A stretch of 64,000 nt of DNA from positions 62,001 through 126,000 of the forward strand of contig NZ_FZOY01000010.1 in NCBI RefSeq assembly GCF_900188335.1, in the 5' to 3' direction. The stretch comes from Tropicimonas sediminicola (GTDB lineage Bacteria > Pseudomonadota > Alphaproteobacteria > Rhodobacterales > Rhodobacteraceae). Both the position numbers and the translations under genes were made by a program. The notes under the pieces were generated by a model. It did no database searches. It saw only the letters and a list, made by a program, of their open reading frames with translations, and was not told where the DNA came from. Shown here piece by piece: positions 1 to 8,214 of this stretch (its first letter is position 1; the number at the start of each line of letters is the position of its first letter).

Positions 1-183
1 GGCCTGGAGCTGGTGCTCGAGCTGCTGGATCGCCTTGGACAACGTGGGCTGGGCCACGTTCAGCGCTTCGGCGGCCTTGGAGATGTTCCTCAACTCCGCC
101 GTGCGCAGGAAGTAGTTCAGCAGTCTGAGATCGATGGTCGAATTCGGCACAAGCACGGTCCAGCAATAGCGTCTCGTCCACAT
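1..183 (-). CDS. LysR-family transcriptional regulator, N-terminal part only (cut by window edge)
   Basis: The visible 61 residues are a LysR winged helix-turn-helix: after a short leader the protein reads STIDLRLLNYFLRTAELRN, then ISKAAEALNVAQPTLSKAIQ, then a QLEHQL helix. This is the classic DNA-binding head of the family (one strand-turn, then A-A-x-x-L-x-x-x-Q-P-x-L-S-x-x-I). The effector domain lies outside the window, so the ligand cannot be guessed. I took ATG at 183; a GTG at 150 would give a leader length more usual for LysR proteins, and neither has a convincing ribosome binding site. It diverges from the AraC gene at 441 across about 257 bp in which I see no further gene. Confidence 0.8.
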   Translation of the reverse strand, partial: MWTRRYCWTVLVPNSTIDLRLLNYFLRTAELRNISKAAEALNVAQPTLSKAIQQLEHQLQA

Positions 184-440
184 GAAACCCGACCGGGCGG
201 CTTTCGCAAGCTCAGGCCACCGGCGTTGCCCTGGTAAAGACCGATGCGGCTCCTCGACGATGCCACGCCCTGCGATCGGCCACTGGCCAACGCGTCTCCT
301 GTCAAGAGGGCCTGACCCGCCCACGGATATGGCCAATCGCGCCAAAATCATGTCGAATGGCGCCAAACGCCCGCCGGCCACTGGATCTGCCCGCCGCCGC
401 GACCGATTGAAGTGGAGAGCGAACGGACGAGGGCCCCCAG

Positions 441-1439
441 ATGAGAACACGCGAGAGATACCTCATTGCGGACTCGATCCGTCAGGTGACGCAACTCCTC
501 AAGATCTCGCCGGAGCGGGTTCTGCGTCGCGCGGGGCTTCCGGAGGACCATCTCGCGGCGGAAACACGCGGCGTGTCAGCCCGGGACTGGTTCGCGCTCT
601 GGGAGGCCGTTGCGGCCGAATATGGTCGGGAGGATATTGCCCTGCGCCTTGGCCAGGCCTTTGCCCGCGGCCCCTTCGTGCCGCCGATCTTCGCCTTCTC
701 CTGCTCTCCCAACATCGAGCTGGGGCTGGCGCGCCTGGCGCTCTTCAAGCCGCTGATGGGACCGATCCACCTCGACGTACAGCGGCAGGAGGATGCCCTG
801 GTCGTCACATACACGTCGGTCGATCCGACCGTGGCCATGCCGGCGGCCTGCGCACGGTTCGAGGCCGCCTATTTCGTCGAATGTTGCCGGATATTCACCG
901 GCGAACAGATCGTGCCGCTCGAAGTCGGCATGATTGGCGAACCCCACGACTGGGCACCCCTGGTGCCGATGCTGGGGGTGACGCCGACACCCTCCGACCA
1001 CTTCCACCTGACCTTCTCGCTCCACGATGCAACCCTGCCGCTCATCACCCGGAACGAGGAGATGTGGGCCGGGTTCGAGGACAAGCTTCGCAAGAAGATG
1101 CTCAACCGCAATGCCAGTGTCGAAATGACCGAACGGGTGCGCAATGCGCTGCTGGAGGCCTTGCCGAGCGGTCACAACACGATCGACGACATCTGCAAAC
1201 GGCTGCACCTGTCCAAACGCACCTTGCAGCGCAAGCTGAAGGAAGAAGGTCGAACGTTTCAGAACGTGCTGGACGAGACCCGCTCCGACCTGTCGCTCCA
1301 CTACCTGAAGCAGCGGGACCTGAGCGTGGTGGAGATCTCCTATCTCCTCGGCTTCCGGGATCCCGGCTCATTCTACCGCGCCTTTCAGAGCTGGACGGGC
1401 CAGACCCCGGCCGACATGCGCAAGCAATTGTCGAACTGA
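441..1439 (+). CDS. AraC-family transcriptional regulator (arabinose-binding-type N-terminus)
   Basis: A 332-residue regulator of the long AraC type. Residues about 20-210 resemble the AraC 'arabinose-binding domain' family (PF12625-like), which binds small effectors. Residues about 225-330 form the double helix-turn-helix, visible as TIDDICKRLHLSKRTLQRKL (first HTH) and VVEISYLLGFRDPGSFYRAF (second HTH), ending in the usual W-x-G-x-T-P-x-x-x-R. The start at 441 follows a GAGGG tract. It lies about 200 bp upstream of the SDR gene at 1635 on the same strand, so it is a plausible regulator of that gene; the sequence does not prove this. Its effector is unknown. Confidence 0.88.
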   Translation: MRTRERYLIADSIRQVTQLLKISPERVLRRAGLPEDHLAAETRGVSARDWFALWEAVAAEYGREDIALRLGQAFARGPFVPPIFAFSCSPNIELGLARLALFKPLMGPIHLDVQRQEDALVVTYTSVDPTVAMPAACARFEAAYFVECCRIFTGEQIVPLEVGMIGEPHDWAPLVPMLGVTPTPSDHFHLTFSLHDATLPLITRNEEMWAGFEDKLRKKMLNRNASVEMTERVRNALLEALPSGHNTIDDICKRLHLSKRTLQRKLKEEGRTFQNVLDETRSDLSLHYLKQRDLSVVEISYLLGFRDPGSFYRAFQSWTGQTPADMRKQLSN

Positions 1440-1634
1440 CCTCTGGCGGGATCCGGCAGCGTGCCGAAGTGGCCCGGTGGCCGCTAGGAGGCCATCGGCA
1501 TCGCTCGTTCGATCCTGAACGCCAGCCAGATTGGCGCAATGCCCCATAACAATGGCACCATCGGTCAATGTGCCGAAAGTCGCGCGGACCTATGTTGATT
1601 TCAACGAAGCGACAGACGTGAAGGACCACAGACC

Positions 1635-2456
1635 ATGACCCAGACCATCCTCATCACCGGCGCCTCCTCCGGCATCGGCAGGGAAACCGCGAAGCTCTTC
1701 GCCTCCCGCGGCTGGAACGTCGTCGCCACCATGCGCACGCCCGAAGCCGAAGAGGAGCTGAACCGGCTCGAGGACGTCCTCGTCACCCGACTCGACGTGA
1801 CCGACCCGGCCTCGATAGAGGCCGCCGTGGCGGCCGGCATCGAGCGCTTCGGCCAGATCGACACGCTGCTCAACAACGCCGGCTACGGCGCCTATGGCCC
1901 GCTGGAAGCCTTTCCGATGGATCGCATCCGCCGCCAGTTCAACACCAACGTGATCGGCCTGCTGGAGACCACCAAGGCCGTTCTGCCCCACATGCGCAGG
2001 CAGGGCTTCGGCACCATCGTCAACGTCTCCTCCATCGGAGGCCAGATGACGTTCCCTCTCGGCACGCTCTACCACGGCACCAAGTTCGCCGTCGAAGGCA
2101 TCTCCGAAGCTCTGCACTTCGAACTGGAAGCCGCGGGCATCAAGGTCAAGATCGTCGAACCCGGCATGATCAACACCGATTTCGGCGGCCGCTCCTTCGA
2201 CATGGTCAACGACGAGAGCATGGCCGAATACCAGCCCGTCGTGCAGGCCCTTTTCGGCGCCTGGGCCGGCGCTCAGGCCGGCTCCGAACCGATCGTCGTG
2301 GCCGAGGTGATCTGGAACGCCGTCACCGACGGCAGCGACACGCTGCGGTATCGTGCCGGTGCCGACGCCGTGGAGCTGCTGGACAACCGCAAGGCGCTCG
2401 ACGACGCGACATTTATTGGGGGCCTCAAGGCCCAACTCGGCCTCGACAAGATCTGA
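1635..2456 (+). CDS. SDR-family NAD(P)-dependent oxidoreductase
   Basis: A 273-residue classical short-chain dehydrogenase/reductase. Visible motifs are the cofactor-binding TGASSGIG (residues 9-15), NNAGYGAYG near 80-88, the VSS serine at about 132-133 and the catalytic YHGTK with Tyr146 and Lys150. The length fits the family, and there is no signal peptide or membrane segment, so it is a soluble cytoplasmic enzyme. The family members most like it are annotated simply as SDR oxidoreductases acting on a carbonyl or alcohol; the substrate cannot be read from sequence. It is downstream of, and co-oriented with, the AraC regulator, and its 3' end faces the repeat-bearing gap before the pectin operon. 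Confidence 0.88.
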   Translation: MTQTILITGASSGIGRETAKLFASRGWNVVATMRTPEAEEELNRLEDVLVTRLDVTDPASIEAAVAAGIERFGQIDTLLNNAGYGAYGPLEAFPMDRIRRQFNTNVIGLLETTKAVLPHMRRQGFGTIVNVSSIGGQMTFPLGTLYHGTKFAVEGISEALHFELEAAGIKVKIVEPGMINTDFGGRSFDMVNDESMAEYQPVVQALFGAWAGAQAGSEPIVVAEVIWNAVTDGSDTLRYRAGADAVELLDNRKALDDATFIGGLKAQLGLDKI

Positions 2457-2897
2457 TCCCGCGCCGATCTCCTGCAAGATCTCGTCCATGTGTTCGAACT
2501 GGACACTGCGGAAACCGTCATGGAGCGCGGCGATGCACGGCAGGTTTCCTTCTCAAGGCTGCACCGCCGCACGAGCCGCGGCGGTGCATGCGGACGCCCT
2601 GATCTCCGGCATTCTCGACGACATGACGCTGGCCGAACTGGTTCCCGGAGCGACTGCCTTCCGCTCTCCACCTGGCGCGGCTCTCCACCTGGCGCGGCTT
2701 TCCCGCTGGCGCGGCTTTCCCGCTGGCGTGGCATGGCGAGCCGGAGATCACATCCGCTCCCGATGCTGGGCGCCGCCTGCCTGATGATCCGCTTTCTGGA
2801 CGGCGGCGTTTGCCCTGCTGGACGCGCGTCTTGCGCCATGGCTGATCACCGACAAGGCGGCGGCGCGCCTGCGAAAGAGCCGGTTTCCCTAGCAGTC
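2457..2897. other. 441-bp gap between convergent genes, no gene recognised
   Basis: The gap lies between the SDR stop and the stop of the methylesterase gene. Both strands have open frames, but their translations are arginine/alanine-rich and match no family I recognise. The only clear structure is a four-copy tandem repeat at 2664-2731, listed separately. Confidence 0.6.
2664..2731. repeat. Four tandem 17-bp repeats in two sub-variants
   Basis: Units start at 2664, 2681, 2698 and 2715. The first two read CTCTCCACCTGGCGCGG. The last two read CTTTCCCGCTGGCGCGG, with one further substitution (C to T) near the end of the fourth. The shared 3' part CTGGCGYGG and the pairwise identity suggest two rounds of duplication of a 17-bp unit. 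Because 17 is not a multiple of 3 and no gene covers it, this looks like a non-coding minisatellite. Confidence 0.9.
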
Positions 2898-4268
2898 TTA
2901 GGACCTTACGCGATCTTGGCAGGTCGTGCAGTTTTCGACCCGGAGCCAAGCCGGATGCGCGCAGACGCAGGCGTAGTCCCGCTTCATCTCCGCGAGCCAG
3001 GCATCGAGGTAGCGCAGAAACTCTCTGCCCGATGCCTGGACCGGACGGTATCGAGGCGACCAGTCGCCGGCGGACCACGCGTCCCAGGGCGGTGCCCTCG
3101 AGATGTGGGCGCCAATCTGCGAGTTCAGGACGATGCATTTGCCGACCGCTTCGAGGCACCGTCGGCTGATCTGCCCAACATGCGCATCGAGGTTATCCGC
3201 ATCGCCAAGGACACAGCGGTATTGCGCCCCGTTCGGCACGCAATAGGGCGTGGCGCGCACGCCCTCGAACCACTGCCTGCCGAGGAAACTTGTCCCGTCT
3301 CGCCCCGCTTCGGAACCGTCATGCGAGAAACGGCAGCGGTCGAAGACAAACCCGTGGGGCATCCAGAGGTTGGTGCTCGGCGCCAGCGCCCAGCTTCTGG
3401 CGCCGCGGCTGCCACGCGTGACGACCTCGCATCGGTCGAAGAAGGCGGTAGCCCCGCCGAAGATGAAGTCCACATCGCCGGAAATCCGGCAGCCGGACAG
3501 GTAGCTGCGCCCGATGCCCGCCACAGGGCTCTGCAGGTAGAGGGTGTCCTGGAAGCTCTCGAGATGCAGATCCAGCAGTTGGACCCGATCCGCACCGGCG
3601 ACATGGCAGGCAACGGCCTGGTGCTGGCCATGCGCGTAGCGGCCGTTGACATCGGGGACCGCGCCAGGCGGCGCGGCCTCCCTGCGGTCGCAGGCATAAT
3701 CGTTGCGGATCGTCAGGCCCGCGACGCAGGTGTCGCTACGTTCGATCCGCAGGACCGCCGTATTGCCTGTGGTGATCCGTTCGCGCGCCGCGATACGGGC
3801 GAATTGGGCACGCACCGGCGGCGGCGCGGCGGCGAAATCCGCGTCGAACCGCTCCTCGTATTCCCGGCCCGGCATTTGCGCGTCGATCCGGGCGGCCAGC
3901 GTCACCTTCTCTGACCCGGCCCCCAGCAAAGACAGCGGCGGTGCTTCCGCCGGCAGGAACACGGGCCCCCGGTAGAAACCGGGCGCGATCCGGATCACCC
4001 GTCGCCCATCGTCCCGCGCTCCCGCACCATCCCGGATCGCCTGGTCGACTGCGGCCTGCAGGGTCCGGAAGCGGCGTGGCGGGTCCGCGGGCGCTTCGCT
4101 GTCGACGATGTAGTCGTCAGGCGACGTATCCCCGTCCCGCACCTCCGGAACCCAAGGATAGGCAAGGGCGAGCCCCTTGAGGCCAGCGCCGGACAGCACC
4201 ACTCCGCGCGACAAGGCCGTCCGGGGGATCGGGGCGGCGTCTGGCGGCCAGTCCGGGAAGCGGCTCAA
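2898..4268 (-). CDS. Pectinesterase (pectin methylesterase, CE8), predicted cytoplasmic
   Basis: De-esterifies methyl-galacturonate units of pectin or oligogalacturonides, giving methanol and free acid groups. The right-handed beta-helix signature is clear. From the TTG start, SFQDTLYL carries Asp241, GDVDFIFGGATAFF carries Asp267 and FLGRQW carries Arg331; these correspond to the two catalytic aspartates and the arginine of the family. Length is about 456 residues. The start is uncertain: a TTG overlapping the upstream stop (TTGA) fits the tight coupling here, and in-frame GTGs lie about 65 bp downstream. No signal peptide is visible, unlike secreted homologues. It is the last gene of the pectin operon, after GH105. 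The C-terminus is cysteine-rich (CVCAHP...CTTC). Confidence 0.87.
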   Translation of the reverse strand: MSRFPDWPPDAAPIPRTALSRGVVLSGAGLKGLALAYPWVPEVRDGDTSPDDYIVDSEAPADPPRRFRTLQAAVDQAIRDGAGARDDGRRVIRIAPGFYRGPVFLPAEAPPLSLLGAGSEKVTLAARIDAQMPGREYEERFDADFAAAPPPVRAQFARIAARERITTGNTAVLRIERSDTCVAGLTIRNDYACDRREAAPPGAVPDVNGRYAHGQHQAVACHVAGADRVQLLDLHLESFQDTLYLQSPVAGIGRSYLSGCRISGDVDFIFGGATAFFDRCEVVTRGSRGARSWALAPSTNLWMPHGFVFDRCRFSHDGSEAGRDGTSFLGRQWFEGVRATPYCVPNGAQYRCVLGDADNLDAHVGQISRRCLEAVGKCIVLNSQIGAHISRAPPWDAWSAGDWSPRYRPVQASGREFLRYLDAWLAEMKRDYACVCAHPAWLRVENCTTCQDRVRS

Positions 4269-5362
4269 CGGCTGGCGCGCATCGCCGGCCGGCTCTGCAC
4301 CAGCTCGAGATCGGCCGCGACAGCCATCATCAGCGGTCCGACCCCCTTGGCATCGTCGGCCACCCGCCGCTCGGAGAGGTAGTACTCGGCGGAGCCGTCC
4401 CGGAACCGGTCCCCGAACCTGCCCAGTCCGGCGACCTCGCAGATCTCGGCGAACTCCACGCCGCCTGACGGGGTCGGGCGCAGCGCCTGTGCCGTGAGCC
4501 GCTCTAGCAGCCCATTCGGCGCGCCGTTCCAGAGCCCGAGCGCCTTGGCCCGAAGCAGGGCGTAGATGAACATCGCCGAGGCCGAGCTCTCCTCGTAGTT
4601 CCCGGCAAGGTCCGGGCGGTCGATGACCTGAAGCCAGAGGCCGTCCGGCTGACGCAGCGCGTCGATCCGCTCGAGCAGGCTGACGGTGCGGCCACAGAGC
4701 GGCGCAAACCGCTGAGGCCCCACAAGCTCGGCGATGTCGACAAGCGCCATGGCGAGCCAGCCGAGCGCACGGGCCCAGTGGGCGCGGGAATGGCCCGTCT
4801 CCGGGTCGGCCCAGGGTTGCTTGCGCGCCTCGTCGACCGCGTGGGCATAGAGCCCGGTCTCGGGCACATGTGTCATGTCGAGCGCCGTGCCGACCTGGGC
4901 CAGCGCGTCGGCGACCAGGGCCTCGTCGCCGGTCCGCAGGCCATAGCCGACCTGGAAAGGCGCACCCATGTAAAGCCCGTCGAGCCAGACCTGCCACGGG
5001 TAGCGGAGCTTGTGCCAGTAGACGCCTGAACGCGTGCGCGGATGGGTGGAGAGCTGGCGGGCCAGCAGGGCGGCCGCGTCGAGATAGACCGGCTTGCCGG
5101 TAATCTCGTGCAAGTAGAGCAGCGCACGCCCGGGCAGCACGTTGTCGATGTTGTACTCGTTGGGATCGTAGCCCGAGAGGACGGGCCCGCCCTCCATCCG
5201 CGCGTCGACAAGGCGGGCGAGGTGATCGCTCCAGAGCGGATCGCCGGTGGCCCGGTGAAGGCATTCGAGTCCGCGATAGATGCAGCCATCCTCATAGCAC
5301 CATGCCCCGTTCTTGTAGGGGTGGTAGGCCCGGACATAGGTGTCGAAAAACTCCATCAGCAT
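4265..5362 (-). CDS. GH105 unsaturated galacturonyl/rhamnogalacturonyl hydrolase
   Basis: Removes the 4,5-unsaturated uronic acid from the non-reducing end of oligomers left by pectate or rhamnogalacturonan lyases (YteR/YesR/RhiN family). It has 365 residues, the normal length for this (alpha/alpha)6 barrel, and no signal peptide. The family signature YPWQVWLDGLYMGAPF contains the catalytic aspartate at position 128; other family blocks include the early GCIYRGLECLHRATGDP and the later SRAHWARALGWLAMAL. The start ATG at 5362 overlaps the stop of the GH28 gene (ATGCTGA), so translation is probably coupled. Its presence implies that lyases, here or in neighbouring organisms, generate unsaturated products; none is encoded in this window. 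Confidence 0.9.
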   Translation of the reverse strand: MLMEFFDTYVRAYHPYKNGAWCYEDGCIYRGLECLHRATGDPLWSDHLARLVDARMEGGPVLSGYDPNEYNIDNVLPGRALLYLHEITGKPVYLDAAALLARQLSTHPRTRSGVYWHKLRYPWQVWLDGLYMGAPFQVGYGLRTGDEALVADALAQVGTALDMTHVPETGLYAHAVDEARKQPWADPETGHSRAHWARALGWLAMALVDIAELVGPQRFAPLCGRTVSLLERIDALRQPDGLWLQVIDRPDLAGNYEESSASAMFIYALLRAKALGLWNGAPNGLLERLTAQALRPTPSGGVEFAEICEVAGLGRFGDRFRDGSAEYYLSERRVADDAKGVGPLMMAVAADLELVQSRPAMRASR

Positions 5363-6867
5363 GGGGTCATGTCCTCGTCCTCTGTGAAACAGGTCACGGT
5401 GCCGGTGACCTCGGCGTTCCGGGCAATCACGCCGGCATGGCGCACCGGCTCGACGCCGAGTGCCATCAGTGGTTCCGCGGCGCGCGCATCGGGATCGTAG
5501 GAGACCTCGAAGCCCGCAATAGCGATCCCCTCGACCGGCGCTTCGGGCAGGCCGAGCACGGCCGCCGCGGCAAGCGAGACGCGATGCGCGCGAACGTTCG
5601 TCAGGCTGATCCCGCGCAACCTCGGCGTGGTCTCGTCCACCGGCGCCGGGGCGCGGTTCTGGACCCAGTCGTCCTTGCCGTCGGGATCGCAGAAATAGAA
5701 AGCGTTGACTGCCAGCGGCGTCGGCACGTCCCACATCTCGACATTGCGCATGGACACCCGCTCGACGGTGCCGCCCCTGCCCCGCCGCGTCTTGAGCCGC
5801 AGTCCGCGGTCGGTGGCGTGGAACTCGCAATCCGAGATCGTGACGCCGTGGATGCCACCCGACATTTCCGAGCCGAGGACGACCGCTCCGTGCCCGCGCT
5901 GCATCCGGCAATGCGAGATCCGGACGTCGCGCGTGGGCGCCAGGTGGTCGGTCTGTCCGGGGCCGCGCTTGCCCGCCTTGATGGCAATGCAATCGTCGCC
6001 GACGGAGAAATCCACGCCCGCGATCTCGACCGCCTCGCAGCTCTCCGGGTTCAGCCCGTCGGTGTTCGGGCTGTCGGGCGGGTTCTCGATCCTCACGGAG
6101 GAAACATGCAACCGGCGGCACCGGTAGGGATGCACCGTCCAGGACGGCGAATTGCGGAAGGTGACGCCGGTGACGCTGATATCGGCCCCATGGACGAGAT
6201 GGAGCGTGCGCGGCCGCCGGGCGCCGTTGCGGCGCTCCTTCGGCCAGTGCCACCAGTCGCCGCGATCTCCGCCGCCGTCGATCACGCCGCGCCCGGTGAT
6301 CGCAAGGCCATCGCAGTCGATCGCCGTGAGCAGCGCCGCGTAACAGGGTTCCGGCAGGCCTTCCCAGGTGCCCAGAACGCGGTCGTCCGCGGTACGTTCG
6401 GGCAGGATTGGCCAGCCTTCCCGGTCGGATCGGGCGGCGAGTTCGGCGCCCTCGTCGAGATGCAGCGTCATCCGCGGCTTCAGGAACAACGGACCGGTAA
6501 CATGGCGGCCGCGCCCGAGCCGGAGCGTGCCGCTCGGGGGCACCGCGTCGATGGCTCGGGCAAAGGCTTCAGTGTTGTCCGGGTGCATCGAGTCGATGCC
6601 GAAATCCGCCGCCTCGACCAACCCGGCACAGGGCTGCGTCCGAAACTCCAGCGTGCCGATGTCGGTCTCGAGCCTGTAACCCGTGTCCGGGGTTAGCCCG
6701 TCGAGGAAGAGCGCGGCCGCCCGCGCCTCACCGGCCGCCACGCGCCGGCCTTCCGCGTCCCGGAGCGTCCAGGAGATCGGCTCCGACAGCGCGAACCGCG
6801 CGCCGTCGGGCGCCAAAAGGAGGGAAAGGGTTCTCGCGGTGGTCGCAAGAACGCGAAGGCCGGCCAT
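5356..6867 (-). CDS. GH28 polygalacturonase, predicted cytoplasmic
   Basis: Hydrolyses alpha-1,4-linked galacturonate chains. The 503-residue protein has all four GH28 motifs: NTDG (268-271), GDDCIAIK (Asp291/Asp292), GHG (325-327) and RLK (357-359, usually RIK). Residues about 1-80 form a small beta-rich, Fn3-like N-terminal domain seen in exo-acting GH28 enzymes. The N-terminus (MAGLRVLATTARTLSLLLAP) lacks the charged-hydrophobic-cleavage pattern of a convincing signal peptide, so I infer an intracellular exo-enzyme trimming imported oligomers. It lies between the binding protein togB and GH105 and overlaps the GH105 start. Confidence 0.9.
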   Translation of the reverse strand: MAGLRVLATTARTLSLLLAPDGARFALSEPISWTLRDAEGRRVAAGEARAAALFLDGLTPDTGYRLETDIGTLEFRTQPCAGLVEAADFGIDSMHPDNTEAFARAIDAVPPSGTLRLGRGRHVTGPLFLKPRMTLHLDEGAELAARSDREGWPILPERTADDRVLGTWEGLPEPCYAALLTAIDCDGLAITGRGVIDGGGDRGDWWHWPKERRNGARRPRTLHLVHGADISVTGVTFRNSPSWTVHPYRCRRLHVSSVRIENPPDSPNTDGLNPESCEAVEIAGVDFSVGDDCIAIKAGKRGPGQTDHLAPTRDVRISHCRMQRGHGAVVLGSEMSGGIHGVTISDCEFHATDRGLRLKTRRGRGGTVERVSMRNVEMWDVPTPLAVNAFYFCDPDGKDDWVQNRAPAPVDETTPRLRGISLTNVRAHRVSLAAAAVLGLPEAPVEGIAIAGFEVSYDPDARAAEPLMALGVEPVRHAGVIARNAEVTGTVTCFTEDEDMTPC

Positions 6868-6894
6868 GGGGGTATCCGTTTCAGGTGGTGGGCT

Positions 6895-6915
6895 GCCGGG
6901 CCACGGGGGCCCGGC
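6895..6915 (-). terminator. Perfect 8-bp GC hairpin downstream of togB
   Basis: Arms GCCGGGCC (6895-6902) and GGCCCGGC (6908-6915) flank a 5-nt loop in the 67-bp gap between togB and the GH28 gene. There is no U-tract on the minus-strand transcript side, so it is more likely an RNA-stabilising or partial-attenuation element than a full terminator. The operon appears to continue. Confidence 0.55.
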
Positions 6916-6934
6916 TTCCGGAGTGGTGGTCAGG

Positions 6935-8197
6935 TCAGGATCTGACGTCTTCGAGGGCTTCCTCGATCGCGTAGATCATCTCGTCGGCCGCGGTCGCGGC
7001 GTCGATTTCGCCATAGGCGAAGAGCTCCAGGTTGTCCTGCAGCGCCGAGCGCACGTCCGGGTGCTCCATCATCGGGTGGATGCCCGGCCCCTTGGCGTTG
7101 ATGACCCGGTCCTGCGCCTCGATCTGCATCGGCTCGATGTCGCCGGCGTCGATCAGTTGCTGGCGGGCGGTCGTGGAGGCCGGCACGCCGCGGGTGGACC
7201 CGAGTGCCGAAACGCCCTCGGGCTCGTTCAGCAGGCAGTTGACGATCTGCGCCGCGGCTTCCTTGTTCGCGGAGTTCTTCGAGATGGAGAACACCATCGA
7301 GGCCTTGCGGTAGATGCCCGGGGTCTTCTCGCCGTCCTGGCTCAGCAGGTCGGTGTAGACCAGTTCCTGACCCTCCTGGAGCGGATCGGAGATCTTGAAG
7401 TAGGTGGAATCCCACTGGTAAGTGCCCGCGATCTTGCCGGCGGCCCAGTTCGGGTTCTCCTGCAGCGGCACGTTGCCGGCAGCGGCGACCTGCTTCCACG
7501 GGATGATGACGTGGTTGTCGACCAGCTTCTGGTAGAACTCGATCGCCTCGGTCAGCTCCTCCTTGGTCCAGGCGATCTCGTTGGTCGCCGGATCGATCAG
7601 CGGCTTGCCGGTCTTCTGGGTGCCGTAGAGCGTCATGATGAGCGAGGCGTCGAGCGCGGCGGCCTCGAACGGGTAGTAATCCTCACCGAGCTTCTCCTGG
7701 AACACCGGCCCGGCGGCGATCAGGTCTTCCCACGTTTTCGGAAGCTCCAGCCCGGCCTTTTCCCAGGTTGTCTTGTTGAACACGAACAGGCGCCCGGTGG
7801 TCGACACGGGCAGGCCGTTCAGCTTGCCGGCCATCGAACCGGCCTCGATCTGGGCCTCGTCCCAGTTCGACAGGTCGATGATGCCGGAGAGTTCCTTCAG
7901 ATCGGCCAGCCCGTCGCCATTCGCCGAATAGATCGACAGCCACGGCCAGTTCACCTGCATGATGTCGGCCTCGGTGCCGCCCGCGATCTGGGTGGTCAGC
8001 TTCTCGAAATGCCCGGACCAGCCGGTGAACTCGGGGCTGATGGTGTGGCCATGCTTCTCGCCACAGACCTTCAGGGCTTCCTGCGTGGCGAGGTGGCGGC
8101 TGTCGCCGCCCCACCAGCTCATCCGAAGATCGGCTGCGCTGGCATTGGTCGCGAGAGCTGTCGTGGCGAGCGCGAGGCTCAGTAGGCTGAGTTTCAT
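6935..8197 (-). CDS. togB: Oligogalacturonide-type ABC transporter, solute-binding protein (TogB-like)
   Basis: A 420-residue periplasmic binding protein with a standard signal peptide (MKLSLLSLALATTALATNASA, cleavage before ADLRMSWWGG). It belongs to the family-1 extracellular solute-binding proteins; the MSWWGGDSRH opening of the mature protein recalls TogB-like binders of oligogalacturonides. It feeds substrate to the TogM/TogN permeases encoded upstream. The start ATG at 8197 has a GGGAGGAAA ribosome binding site, and it follows the ATPase gene by 17 bp. A hairpin in the gap to the next gene may raise its transcript level over the enzymes. Its specificity is inferred from the GH28/GH105/PME/GH4 neighbours. 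Confidence 0.85.
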   Translation of the reverse strand: MKLSLLSLALATTALATNASAADLRMSWWGGDSRHLATQEALKVCGEKHGHTISPEFTGWSGHFEKLTTQIAGGTEADIMQVNWPWLSIYSANGDGLADLKELSGIIDLSNWDEAQIEAGSMAGKLNGLPVSTTGRLFVFNKTTWEKAGLELPKTWEDLIAAGPVFQEKLGEDYYPFEAAALDASLIMTLYGTQKTGKPLIDPATNEIAWTKEELTEAIEFYQKLVDNHVIIPWKQVAAAGNVPLQENPNWAAGKIAGTYQWDSTYFKISDPLQEGQELVYTDLLSQDGEKTPGIYRKASMVFSISKNSANKEAAAQIVNCLLNEPEGVSALGSTRGVPASTTARQQLIDAGDIEPMQIEAQDRVINAKGPGIHPMMEHPDVRSALQDNLELFAYGEIDAATAADEMIYAIEEALEDVRS

Positions 8198-8214
8198 GTT
8201 TTCCTCCCTTGAAC

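Noticed and set aside
182-1549. Long open frame overlapping the AraC gene in another frame
   Set aside because: Arg/Gly/Pro-rich translation with no family pattern; the 441-1439 frame has a full AraC double HTH.
2490-3914. Long plus-strand frame opposite the pectinesterase
   Set aside because: No recognised motif; the minus strand shows all CE8 catalytic blocks across the same bases.
5302-6696. Plus-strand frame opposite GH28/GH105
   Set aside because: It is the complement of conserved glycosidase codons in a high-GC sequence and matches nothing.
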